A stretch of DNA of 64,000 bases from an uncultured Eubacteriales bacterium (GTDB lineage: Bacteria > Bacillota > Clostridia > Oscillospirales > CAG-272): contig CAKVOU010000002.1 in assembly GCA_934796165.1 (NCBI GenBank), positions 124,001-188,000 on the forward strand. The letters are read 5' to 3'. Under the pieces are notes generated by a model. That model saw only the letters and a list, made by a program, of their open reading frames with translations, did no database searches and was not told the DNA's origin. Positions 15,748-24,000 of this stretch are shown here, in pieces (positions within the stretch are counted from its first letter, which is position 1; each line of letters starts with the position of its first letter). The translations under genes were made by a program, and so were the position numbers.

Positions 15748-16611
15748 TCACACAAACTTTTCCGCCTTCATACGCAGCCGACCCTTTTTGGTCTCTCCGT
15801 CAAACGCGCACAAACGGAACCTGCCGTATCCGCGCACCGAAATCTGACACGGTGCCGCGAGCAGTCTGTCCGGCTTCTCTTCGGTTTCAAAATCCACCTC
15901 GCAAAGCCCGCTCCGTATCAGGGTCTGCGCCGCCTCGCGCGAGGAATTCGTCAGTGCGGCGACCACACAGTCTAGCCGCTCCGACGCAACCGTATCCACA
16001 ACCGGCGCCGTCTTGCGGTTCCCCGCAAAGCCTTTCGGAATCACATACGGCGTAACCTTCACCGCGTCGTTCGCAACGCGCTTCAGATTCTCCCGGAGAA
16101 ACGGTGCGATCTTGCCGTCGCAGATCACCACGGCGGAAAACGTGTCGTCCGGCACAATGTCGCCGATCACATCACGCTCCACACCGAGCGACAGGATCGA
16201 GCCGAGATAGTCCCGGTGGGAAAGGTCGCGGTATCCGCTTCCCTTCACATACAAAGCAGTTACCGACTCGGTAACTGCCCCGTCCGTGTAGCTGTCGATC
16301 AGCCCGACGGGGTAACCCTCTGCGGTGTGCTCGTCTTCCTCCGGCTCCTCAAAAGAGAAGTCTCTCTCGGTATCCGCCCCCAGAAAATCGGTCAGGTATC
16401 CGGGAAGGAGGAACAAGCGCGTCCGCTCCGCATCCGGGTACCCGCCATAGAAAAAACGATCCTTTGTGTGTCCTGCCCGCGCAAGGTATCCGTCCAGCGC
16501 ATGCGCTTCGGCAGGCGACAAAAAACGGCTTCTGGTCACCTCGCCCCTTGCCGTCCGGCGGAGCATATCCTCTGCGCGGTCATACAGGACCTGCTTTTCT
16601 CTTTGCTCCAT
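15748..16611 (-). CDS. ylmH: YlmH-type S4-domain RNA-binding protein
   Basis: This 287-residue protein has an N-terminal YlmH domain with the conserved SHRDYLGSILSLGVERDVIGDI segment (abridged here). A C-terminal S4 RNA-binding domain follows at residues ~190-250 (ERLDCVVAALTNSSREAAQ). YlmH homologues bind ribosomal complexes and have been linked to rescue of stalled ribosomes and to the division cluster. The ATG at 16611 lies four bases after the yggT stop and has no good ribosome site, so coupling to yggT is likely. Confidence 0.93.
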   Translation of the reverse strand: MEQREKQVLYDRAEDMLRRTARGEVTRSRFLSPAEAHALDGYLARAGHTKDRFFYGGYPDAERTRLFLLPGYLTDFLGADTERDFSFEEPEEDEHTAEGYPVGLIDSYTDGAVTESVTALYVKGSGYRDLSHRDYLGSILSLGVERDVIGDIVPDDTFSAVVICDGKIAPFLRENLKRVANDAVKVTPYVIPKGFAGNRKTAPVVDTVASERLDCVVAALTNSSREAAQTLIRSGLCEVDFETEEKPDRLLAAPCQISVRGYGRFRLCAFDGETKKGRLRMKAEKFV

Positions 16612-16615
16612 CGCG

Positions 16616-16888
16616 TCAGAACAGCATCCGGAGCAAGGATGTCAGAAGAACAATGGTCAGCACCGTCCCGACATACGCAACGTCAAGCGGCGTTTGCTGA
16701 AACCAGTTCATTTTATAGAACAGATTGCGGAGCGGCAGAATGAACGGCTCGGTCACCATGGTGAGAAACCCCATAAAAGGATTATCGTCCCGGAGCGGGA
16801 ACCAGGAGAGGACCGCGCGGAGAAACATGGCAATCATGACCGTTTCCAGCAGGTAAAACACAAAATACGAAAGTATCTTTACTGGCAT
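16616..16888 (-). CDS. yggT: YggT-family membrane protein
   Basis: This 90-residue protein has two hydrophobic segments (residues ~5-25 and ~65-88) and the family sequence LRAVLSWFPLRDDNPFMGFL, with ITEPFILPLR-like residues following (here VTEPFILPLRN). YggT/YlmG proteins are small membrane proteins of the division cluster with a poorly defined role in septum or osmotic physiology. ATG 16888 is chosen because AAGGAGG lies upstream; a longer reading lacks one. Between it and sepF (16889-17020) lies only a short inverted repeat. Confidence 0.92.
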   Translation of the reverse strand: MPVKILSYFVFYLLETVMIAMFLRAVLSWFPLRDDNPFMGFLTMVTEPFILPLRNLFYKMNWFQQTPLDVAYVGTVLTIVLLTSLLRMLF

Positions 16889-17020
16889 TCCGCCCCTCCT
16901 TTCCGTTTCGGTTCCACTCCGGCGCAGGTGCGACCGTATCCGGATACCGTCCGGTATTCTGTGGTCCGGGCAGTCAGACACCCGTCAGGGCACCCGTCTG
17001 ACCGACAGGCAAGTCACCTC

Positions 17021-17458
17021 TTACTGCGCTTCTGCGTCAGCCTCAAAGCCGCTGATATCCACGCCGCTCGGAGCCAGCACAATGGTCGTCTTGTTGGTAC
17101 GGGTCATCTGTCCGTTGAGGACATAGATCACGCCCGCAATGAAATCAAGCAGCCGGAACACGGATTCCTTGGACTCCCGCTGCAATTCTCCGATGTCAAG
17201 CACGACAATGCAGCCGCTCATCAGCTTGTCCGCAATCGAAGGTGCCTCGGTGTGAGACTTCGGCTGAACCAGCTTGAGCGACACCTTTTCGGCAGGAACC
17301 TGGATGTTGGAGGCAGCAGCCGATTTTCCGGCGGATGCCTCGTCTCCGTAATCCGGAACGCCGACAACGCCGTCGTCCTCGTCGTAGCCGTAGCCGTTGT
17401 AGCCCTCGTCCTCAGCAGGCTCGTCAGCGGTCTTGGTGATCTTCTTCCAGAAATTCAT
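17021..17458 (-). CDS. sepF: Cell division protein SepF
   Basis: This 145-residue protein has an N-terminal membrane-targeting helix (MNFWKKITK), an acidic Gly/Tyr/Asp-rich linker, and the SepF fold from ~residue 52 (VSLKLVQPKSHTEAPSIADKL, GCIVVLDIG, RLLDFIAGVIYVLNG). SepF polymerises on the membrane and bundles or anchors FtsZ at the septum. GGAGGAAA precedes ATG 17458. It sits between yggS and yggT as in Bacillus. The linker of about 40 residues is longer than usual. Confidence 0.95.
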   Translation of the reverse strand: MNFWKKITKTADEPAEDEGYNGYGYDEDDGVVGVPDYGDEASAGKSAAASNIQVPAEKVSLKLVQPKSHTEAPSIADKLMSGCIVVLDIGELQRESKESVFRLLDFIAGVIYVLNGQMTRTNKTTIVLAPSGVDISGFEADAEAQ

Positions 17459-17496
17459 ATGTGTTTCCTCCGTTTATGTACCAGAAATTATTTTCA

Positions 17497-18219
17497 TTAT
17501 GTTTCCGTATCTTTCACGAAAAGCCCGCGTCCCACACGGACGACCGTTGCACCCTCGAGGATCGCCTCCTCAAAGCTGTCGCTCATGCCCATAGACATAA
17601 CGGGTCTCATTTTATTATGAAGCCTTTTCGACCAAATGTCAAGGCAAAGCGCAAAAGTTTCACGGAAATATTTGCGATACTCCTCCGATGCCGTGCACTT
17701 GGGTGCCATAGTCATAAAACCGGCGAGGTGAAGATTCGGATAGTTTGAAAGCGCCCGGCAAAGTGCCTCCGCCTCCTCCGGCGCAACACCGCTTTTGGAC
17801 TCCTCGTGTCCCGAATTGATTTCCACGAGCACATCCGTCACGATCCCGTGCTTTTTTGACTGCCGGTCGATCTCGGCGGCGAGCTTCAGAGAATCCAGCG
17901 AATGGATCATGCACACCTTTCCCATGAGGTATTTGACCTTGTTGGTCTGAAGCGTGCCGATGAAATGCACACGCGTGTCCTCTTTCCTCTCCAGTTTGTC
18001 ATAGCGGTCGAGAAGCTGCTGCACGCGGTTTTCTCCGATGTCCGTCACACCGAGCGACAAGAGATGATTGACCTCATCCGCGTCGGCATACTTGACCGCG
18101 GCAAGCAGCGTGACCTCGGACGGGTCCCGCCCCGCCCCCCGGCACGCAACGGCAATCCGTTCTCTCACGCGGGCAAGATTGCGGTCAATATAGGTGTAAT
18201 CAGCCGTACTGTTTTCCAT
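17497..18219 (-). CDS. yggS: YggS/PLPBP-family pyridoxal-phosphate homeostasis protein
   Basis: This 240-residue alanine-racemase-like barrel carries the PLP-lysine region LLAAVKYADADEV near residue 45. It also has GENRVQQLLDRYDKL, HFIGTLQTNK, SGHEESKSG, LHLAGFMTM and the terminal VRVGRGLF. The family binds PLP without known catalysis and buffers cofactor and amino-acid pools. AAAGGA precedes ATG 18219, and the first 20 bases overlap the end of the HlyD-like gene. In Bacillota this gene (ylmE) commonly precedes sepF. Confidence 0.95.
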   Translation of the reverse strand: MENSTADYTYIDRNLARVRERIAVACRGAGRDPSEVTLLAAVKYADADEVNHLLSLGVTDIGENRVQQLLDRYDKLERKEDTRVHFIGTLQTNKVKYLMGKVCMIHSLDSLKLAAEIDRQSKKHGIVTDVLVEINSGHEESKSGVAPEEAEALCRALSNYPNLHLAGFMTMAPKCTASEEYRKYFRETFALCLDIWSKRLHNKMRPVMSMGMSDSFEEAILEGATVVRVGRGLFVKDTET

Positions 18220-19447
18220 CGTATAAGTCCTTTCCGTCCAGAATGAGCCGGTCGTTTTTGTTCAGATATTCTTTGTAGTCCTCCATGGAGGTATCCCGCG
18301 CGGCGACCACGGAAAAGCCCTCTCTCCGTGCCAGCACCGTGACACGGCGGAAGCGAACCGTGCTCTCATCGAGAATGTACACCCCCGTCACGCCGTCCCG
18401 CTCGTTCAGGGCATCGTTCGGGACGCGGTAACCGGAAACCGACCCGGTCACAAGCGACACCTCGACCTGCCGGCAACAGATCAGCTCTTCGGACATCCGG
18501 TTGCAGGAGAAAAGCAGGACCGCAGACCCGTCCGACGCGTTTTTCGTGTCTTCCAGGATCATCGGGACCTCCATGGTCGCTCCGTCCCGGAGGCGGAGCG
18601 TGAGAAAATACCGCTGATTCTTCTTGAGTGTTTCCGCAGTCCCGGAGGAAACCGGAAGTGCAAGATACCAATTGATTCCCTTCACCAGTTTGCCTGCCGC
18701 GTTGGAGGATGATACCGGGGAGGCTTTCGTCAGCTTCAGAATTTCGTCCGCGCTCCGGTCCGTAAGTCCGCCCGCCGCAAACACCGATTCATAGCCGTCC
18801 ACCGCCGACACATCATAAAAATAGCCTGCCTCGGAGGTGTAATATGCCGTTTCCCTGCCGTCAAGCAACGCCTTCCGTTCCGCGCGGAGCGCAGCCAATA
18901 CTTTGTCGGTTCCCGTCGCTTTTCCGATCAGCTTGTCGTAGCGCGACAGCTGTACCAGCATTTCCCGCGCAGCCGCCGCGGCTTGTTCCGCGTTGCCGGT
19001 TCCGGAAGCATACATGGCATCAAGATACGCGTTATACATTAGCCGCCTGAGATCGTCTGCGTCGGAAAGCTTCAGCCCGTCCGTGTCACCAAGGCGTGTG
19101 AGGAACGCAATGGATTCGTCGATTGCAGACAGCCTTGCCTGCCTGTCTTCGGCATCCGCCGCGGCGTACAGGCGGGTCACAAGGCTTCCTGCCGCGACCT
19201 TTTCTCCCGACGCGACCGCGCTGTCCGAAACGGACGGAACATCCGCCGTGATCACGGTCTCGTCGCGGAACACATACCCCGTTGCCGAGAGCAGGTCGTC
19301 CAGCGTCACGTCGGACGCATAGGCGGTGGAAAGGAGCGCCTTGGAATTGAACGCGCCGCATTGGAGCAGCGTGTACCCCGTCAGGGCAAGCAGAGCCAGC
19401 ACCGCGACAACAGACAGAACGATCTGTCCCGGTCGAAGTTTCTGCAT
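18200..19447 (-). CDS. HlyD-like membrane-anchored periplasmic-adaptor-type protein
   Basis: This 415-residue protein has one N-terminal membrane segment (residues ~8-27) and a large extracellular part. The N-terminal half contains a biotinyl-lipoyl-like strand set (ATGYVFRDETVITADV, VASGEKVAAGSLVTRLYA) and a helical hairpin at ~residues 100-200. The C-terminal half has RVPNDALNERDGVTGVYI, typical of HlyD/membrane-fusion proteins. Members located beside yggS-sepF in Clostridia have no known partner, and no ABC or RND transporter gene lies here, so an efflux role is uncertain. ATG 19447 has GGGAGGTGG upstream. Its 3' end overlaps yggS. Confidence 0.75.
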   Translation of the reverse strand: MQKLRPGQIVLSVVAVLALLALTGYTLLQCGAFNSKALLSTAYASDVTLDDLLSATGYVFRDETVITADVPSVSDSAVASGEKVAAGSLVTRLYAAADAEDRQARLSAIDESIAFLTRLGDTDGLKLSDADDLRRLMYNAYLDAMYASGTGNAEQAAAAAREMLVQLSRYDKLIGKATGTDKVLAALRAERKALLDGRETAYYTSEAGYFYDVSAVDGYESVFAAGGLTDRSADEILKLTKASPVSSSNAAGKLVKGINWYLALPVSSGTAETLKKNQRYFLTLRLRDGATMEVPMILEDTKNASDGSAVLLFSCNRMSEELICCRQVEVSLVTGSVSGYRVPNDALNERDGVTGVYILDESTVRFRRVTVLARREGFSVVAARDTSMEDYKEYLNKNDRLILDGKDLYDGKQYG

Positions 19448-19494
19448 GGTTCCACCTCCCTTAAAATTCATTACGCTTTGATTTTCTTGATACT

Positions 19495-20562
19495 TTACCT
19501 GTCAGACGGCGCAAACCCCGCGTCAGTAAGGATGCGCTCCGCGTCGGACACAATTCCGCAAACAGGTCGCACTCTGCCGTCCTCGTCCGCCGTCACCCAA
19601 TGCACGTCCGGATTGGCGGAAAACCAGGTGATCTGCCGCTTGGCGTACCGGCGCGTTGCCCGTTTCAGGGTCTCTGCCGCGTCGGCAAGCGTATCCGTCC
19701 CGTCAAGGTAGCCGAACAGTTCTTTGTATCCGATCGCCTGTGCTGCCGTGGAGTTGACCCGAAAAACACCTGCATCCCGGAGTTCCCTCGCTTCGTCGAT
19801 GAGTCCGCCCGCAAGCATCCGGTCAACCCGTTCGTCGATCCGGCGGTACAAAAGCTCCCGGTCGGCATAGCGGATACCGAGAACGGTCGCATCATAATCG
19901 GAGCCGTGCTCCCGCGACGCCCTGTCCAGCTCGCTTTTGGTTCTCCCGGTCGCGTGGTAGATTTCCAGCGCGCGGATGACGCGCTTCTGATTGTTTTTGT
20001 GGATCGCGTCGGCACTTTCGGGGTCCACTGCCCGAAGCAGGTCGTGCAGATAGTCCGCGCCGTGCGTTTGTGCGAGTGCGGTCAGTTTCTCCCGGTAATC
20101 CGGGTCATTTCCGGTTTCCTCAAAGCTTCCGCCGCGGAGCAGGCTGTCGAGATACAATCCCGTCCCGCCGCAAAGCACGGGGAGTTTTCCGCGGGAGAGC
20201 ACCTCGCGGATCTTTTCTTTGGCAAGCGGTACATATTCCGCGCAGGAAAACGGCACGTCGGGGGAAAGAAAGCCGATCAGGTGATGCGGCACGCCCTCCG
20301 TTTCCGTCCCGGTCGGTTGTGCGGTGCCAACGGGTATTCCGCGGTAGATCTGCATGGAATCAAAGGAGATCACCTCGCCGCCGAAGCGCTTACAAAGGCT
20401 GACCGCAAGCGCGGTTTTGCCGCTTGTCGTCGCACCGACGACTGCGATCACGCGGGGCTTTCCGGAGCCGGAGGGTATCTCGTCAGACGGTTCCCGGGGA
20501 GGTTGTCCGCATTGTGATTCTTCCCCGCCCGTGGGTGCGGAAGGTGTACGGTCATCGTGCAT
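19495..20562 (-). CDS. miaA: tRNA dimethylallyltransferase
   Basis: This 355-residue enzyme transfers a dimethylallyl group to A37 of tRNAs reading UNN codons. The P-loop is GATTSGKT at residues 43-50, followed by ISFDSMQIYRGIPVGTA, HHLIGF, GGTGLYLDSLL and a C-terminal KRATRRYAKRQITWF. The first ~36 residues are a hydrophilic, Pro/Ser-rich extension absent from most family members. AGGAGG precedes ATG 20562, and a promoter lies at 20652-20680. It appears to be the first gene of a nine-gene minus-strand operon running to the rluD-family gene. Confidence 0.95.
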   Translation of the reverse strand: MHDDRTPSAPTGGEESQCGQPPREPSDEIPSGSGKPRVIAVVGATTSGKTALAVSLCKRFGGEVISFDSMQIYRGIPVGTAQPTGTETEGVPHHLIGFLSPDVPFSCAEYVPLAKEKIREVLSRGKLPVLCGGTGLYLDSLLRGGSFEETGNDPDYREKLTALAQTHGADYLHDLLRAVDPESADAIHKNNQKRVIRALEIYHATGRTKSELDRASREHGSDYDATVLGIRYADRELLYRRIDERVDRMLAGGLIDEARELRDAGVFRVNSTAAQAIGYKELFGYLDGTDTLADAAETLKRATRRYAKRQITWFSANPDVHWVTADEDGRVRPVCGIVSDAERILTDAGFAPSDR

Positions 20563-20651
20563 AGCGGCTCCTCCTCTCTTTCGGCTGGCATCGGTCCCTC
20601 AAACATCCAGCGGTTCCGGTCAGTTGAATCTGTCTTACGCATTGATATTTC

Positions 20652-20680
20652 ATTATAACACAGCCGCCCGAAAAAATCAA
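20652..20680 (-). promoter_or_regulatory. sigma-A promoter of the miaA-to-rluD operon
   Basis: TTGATT, 17 bp, perfect TATAAT on the minus strand, about 80 bases before the miaA start. No other comparably good promoter was seen before ileS. Confidence 0.8.
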
Positions 20681-21013
20681 GGCTTGGGCATCGCAAATCG
20701 TGCCGGAAACAGAGAGATTCGACATCCGTATTTTACCCCCGCCGGGGACGGGTGCCCGCCGCCAGGCTCCGCGGCGACATTCCCCGCCGCGGAGCCGCCG
20801 GATCCCCGTCCCTCCGGCTGATCCTCCCCGCTTCCGGGAAATATGCTGGCACGGAGAGGTAAGGAGGGGGATCCGCCCGCGAGCGCGCGAAGCTGCGCGA
20901 GCGCGGCGGCGGGCACCCCTCCGCGGAAAAGCAATCACAGCGGAGGTTATCGGCTCCCCATGTTACCCGGGCATCTCCACCCTGTCGCAAGGATTCCGTC
21001 TGCATACAGCAAA

Positions 21014-21039
21014 TCCCCCTCCGGAAACCCGGAGGGGGA
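21014..21039 (-). terminator. Stem-loop after the 1,441-residue surface protein
   Basis: TCCCCCTCCGG and CCGGAGGGGGA (11-bp perfect stem, 4-base loop) lie 48 bases after the stop codon, with TTTGCTG following on the minus strand. The T-tract is short. Confidence 0.55.
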
Positions 21040-21086
21040 CGCATGAATTGAATTGCTGACCGGAATCAGTCAGAACCCTTGCGGGA

Positions 21087-24000
21087 TCACTGACCGACGT
21101 GACCGATCACGTTGCCGTTGGTGTCGTAGATTGCCGCACCGGAGGAAAGAGAAGTCATCTTGCCTACAGCCGTCAGATCGTCAACGCCTTCGATGCTGCC
21201 GACGGTAACGACCTTGTCATTTGCAACAAATGCAACGACGGTTCTGTCACCGACCGTGAATCTGACCAGTCTGGACATACCGGAGTTCCAGACGGACATA
21301 TCGTTTTCTTTTGTAAACCTGAGCGTCTCGCCGTCTTCCACACGAACCATGAAGTAGAAGTCCGCCTTCATGCCGGTAATGACAGCACTGTAATTGTAGA
21401 TCAGAATTCCGCTCTCGGAGTCGAAGTAAGCGTAGGTTTCGCTAGCGGAACCGTAAGTAAAGGACAGGGCTCCGTTCTCGGCTTCTGCGATCTTGCCGGT
21501 TCTGTTTCCGGAGGTGTTACCCTCGGCATCCACCGTCAGTTTGGTGCCGCCGAGACTGCCGCTGCCGAAACCGCTCTGACCGTAAAGGTTACCGCCAATG
21601 TAGCTGCCTGCGTAGGGCACGGACTCCATCCACTGTGCGTAAATGGTCATGTTCCCGGTGATCGTGCCGGGCGTATACCTGTTCGCGCCCTCCGCGTCGG
21701 TGGACCAGTAGTTGAAGGACAGTCCGTTAGCGGAAGCGGGCTTGGTCAGAGAAACCGTGTCGCCGACACCGTAGCTCAGGACGAGATTCTCGTAACCGTT
21801 GCCGATTACGACGGTCAGTGTCGCCTTCGCATCCCACTTTGCAACCAACGTCACAGACTCGGTTGCCACATAGTTCATGGGAACCAGCGTCATGGTCTCA
21901 TCGCCCTGCACATACCAGCCGCGCAGGATGTAAGCGTCATCGGTGAGGGTCGGGAGAAGCGTTGCAACATTGATGTTGACGGAGGTGGTTGCGGGTGCAG
22001 TGCCGTGTTCGGTGATAAAGGTGAGGTTCACCATCGGCTTGGTCATCACATAGGTCTTCGCATCAGCGTCAATCGTCAGCTGATAATAAACCGTCGTGCC
22101 GTTCTCGTCCATGTAAACGTCATAGCCGTAGCCTGCACCTTCTGCAGCTGCGGTGTAGGTACCGGTAAAGTCACCGAAGGTAACCGTGCTGATACCGTTG
22201 AGCGTCAGGCTTGCGTCACCGGTGTAGGTGCCCTGCTTGCCGTCAAGCGCGACCATCGTGGTCCCGTTGTAGCCGTACTGCGCGACGACGGAACCGTCAG
22301 CCGCATGGACATACAGGGTGGTTGCGCCGAGACAGGTGTCAGCGGTCAGTGCATTGCTGTCCATGCCGGTGAAGGTCACATTGAAGTATACCTTGCTGTC
22401 GTCCACGAACACATTGTAGGTATTGCCCGCAAGGGTATAGGACATTGCACGGGTCAGACCGGAGTTCCAGTAAGAGCCTGCGGTCGTGAATGCACTTGCA
22501 TCGTATTCACCGTCAAGAGGAACCATCAGGAATACATCGTTGGAGAAGCCCTTTGCAATTGCGGCATCCACACTCGAAGCATAGCTTCTGTCAAGAAGCA
22601 GAATACCGGTTACGGGATCCATCACCATGTAGGTGTATCTGTGCGAGGACTCATTCTCGCTCAGAATCACGATCTCATTGGTCACGGAGTCGTGATAAAC
22701 GACCTTGAGGCCGTAAGCGAAGGGATACATCCAGGACTTGCCGGTCTCAATAGAACCGATGCCGTCGGGATCAATCGTGAAGATGTTGGACGGGTTGGGT
22801 GTACCGGTGCGCACATCGCCGTTGGCTTCTCTGCCATAGAAGTTGATCGGCAGATAAGTCTTTGCGTAAGCCGGAGCGGGACCGAACTTTGCGTAAATGG
22901 TGACATTGGAAGAGATTCTCACCGTGTCGGTCACAAACTCGGTACCATCCTGGAAGTCAGGAGTCGTGTACCAGCCGAGGAAGCGGCTTCCGTTCTTCTT
23001 GGCATTTTCAACCGAGAGGAGGTCACCTTCACCGTGTTCCTCAACACGGTCTTCGCCGCCGCCGTTGAAGTTGATCGTAAAGGTGTACTTGGTATCCCAC
23101 TTTGCGACCAGAGTCACAGCGGCAGTGGGAACGTAATCGTTGGAAACCAGCGTCATGGACTCGTCGCCCTTGACGTACCAGCCGCGGAAGAAGTGGCTCG
23201 CATCGGTAAGCGTGGTATCCAGAGCGAACGGAACATTGAGGTTTGCGTCCACCTCAGCGGGAACCGTACCGTAATCGGACTCAAAGGTAATCTTTACGGT
23301 AGGCTTCACTGCGGTGAAGGTCTTCGCCGCGGTATCCACCGTGAAGTGATAATATGCGGTGTTGCCGTCGGTATATGCGTCAAACAGATACCCGCCGTTT
23401 TCATTCACCGTGTAGGTGCCGGCCACGCCGTCATAGATGAATCCGCCGATACCGTCAAGGCCCAGCGTATGCTCGCCGTCCGTGTAGATGCCGTAGTACT
23501 GATCCAGCTCCACAACAGTGGAGGTCTTGTATCCGGTTCCGAAAGATTCGGAAGAGGTACCGGTCACAAAGATGACCTTGCCTTCCGTGTCACGGATGAC
23601 AGCGGTCTTTTCTTCTTTCAGTTCGGTAATGGTAACCGCCTTGCCTGCGGCGGTGGTGATCTCTACATTCGCATAGATCGCGTTGTCGTAGAACATCACG
23701 TTCATCTCACCGTTCTTGGTGTTGATCGTCACCAGCTTCACATACAGTCCCATGGAAGAACCGCTGGACATCACCGGATAAGCGTAAAGCGACGTATACG
23801 CCGAGGGCTTATAGTTGCCCGAAGTGTTCACGGTCGTCATGACATAAAGGTCGGTTCCCATGTAAGCGGAATAAATACCGCCCACAATGCCGTTCTCCGC
23901 ATCAAAGAAGAAGACACCCTTGTTTGTGCCTTTCTCCCAGAAGACCTCTTTTGTCGCGGGATTGTAAGAGGTGACCTTTGCACCGCTGATCTTGGAGATG

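Larger units (their letters stand above)
20563..21086. other. Long intergenic region with a very GC-rich multi-stem structure
   Basis: Apart from the miaA promoter and a stem-loop at 21014-21039, this gap contains a block (20750-20918) closed by a perfect 14-bp inverted repeat (20750-20763 / 20905-20918). Inside it are a 12-bp hairpin (20765-20776 / 20785-20796) and a 9-bp stem (20799-20807 / 20867-20875). A small CGCGC/GCGCG hairpin lies at 20884-20899. Open frames through it are Arg/Pro/Gly-rich and lack ribosome sites, so I do not call a gene. It may be a structured RNA or an intergenic repeat element. Confidence 0.6.

Noticed and set aside
20700..21059. Short Arg/Pro-rich open frames in the same gap, on both strands
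   Set aside because: They are shadow frames through a self-complementary GC-rich block, without ribosome sites.
20563..21086. RNase P, tmRNA, SRP or 6S RNA in the GC-rich gap
   Set aside because: I looked for GAGGAAAGTCC-type, tmRNA end, and SRP tetraloop motifs on both strands and found none.
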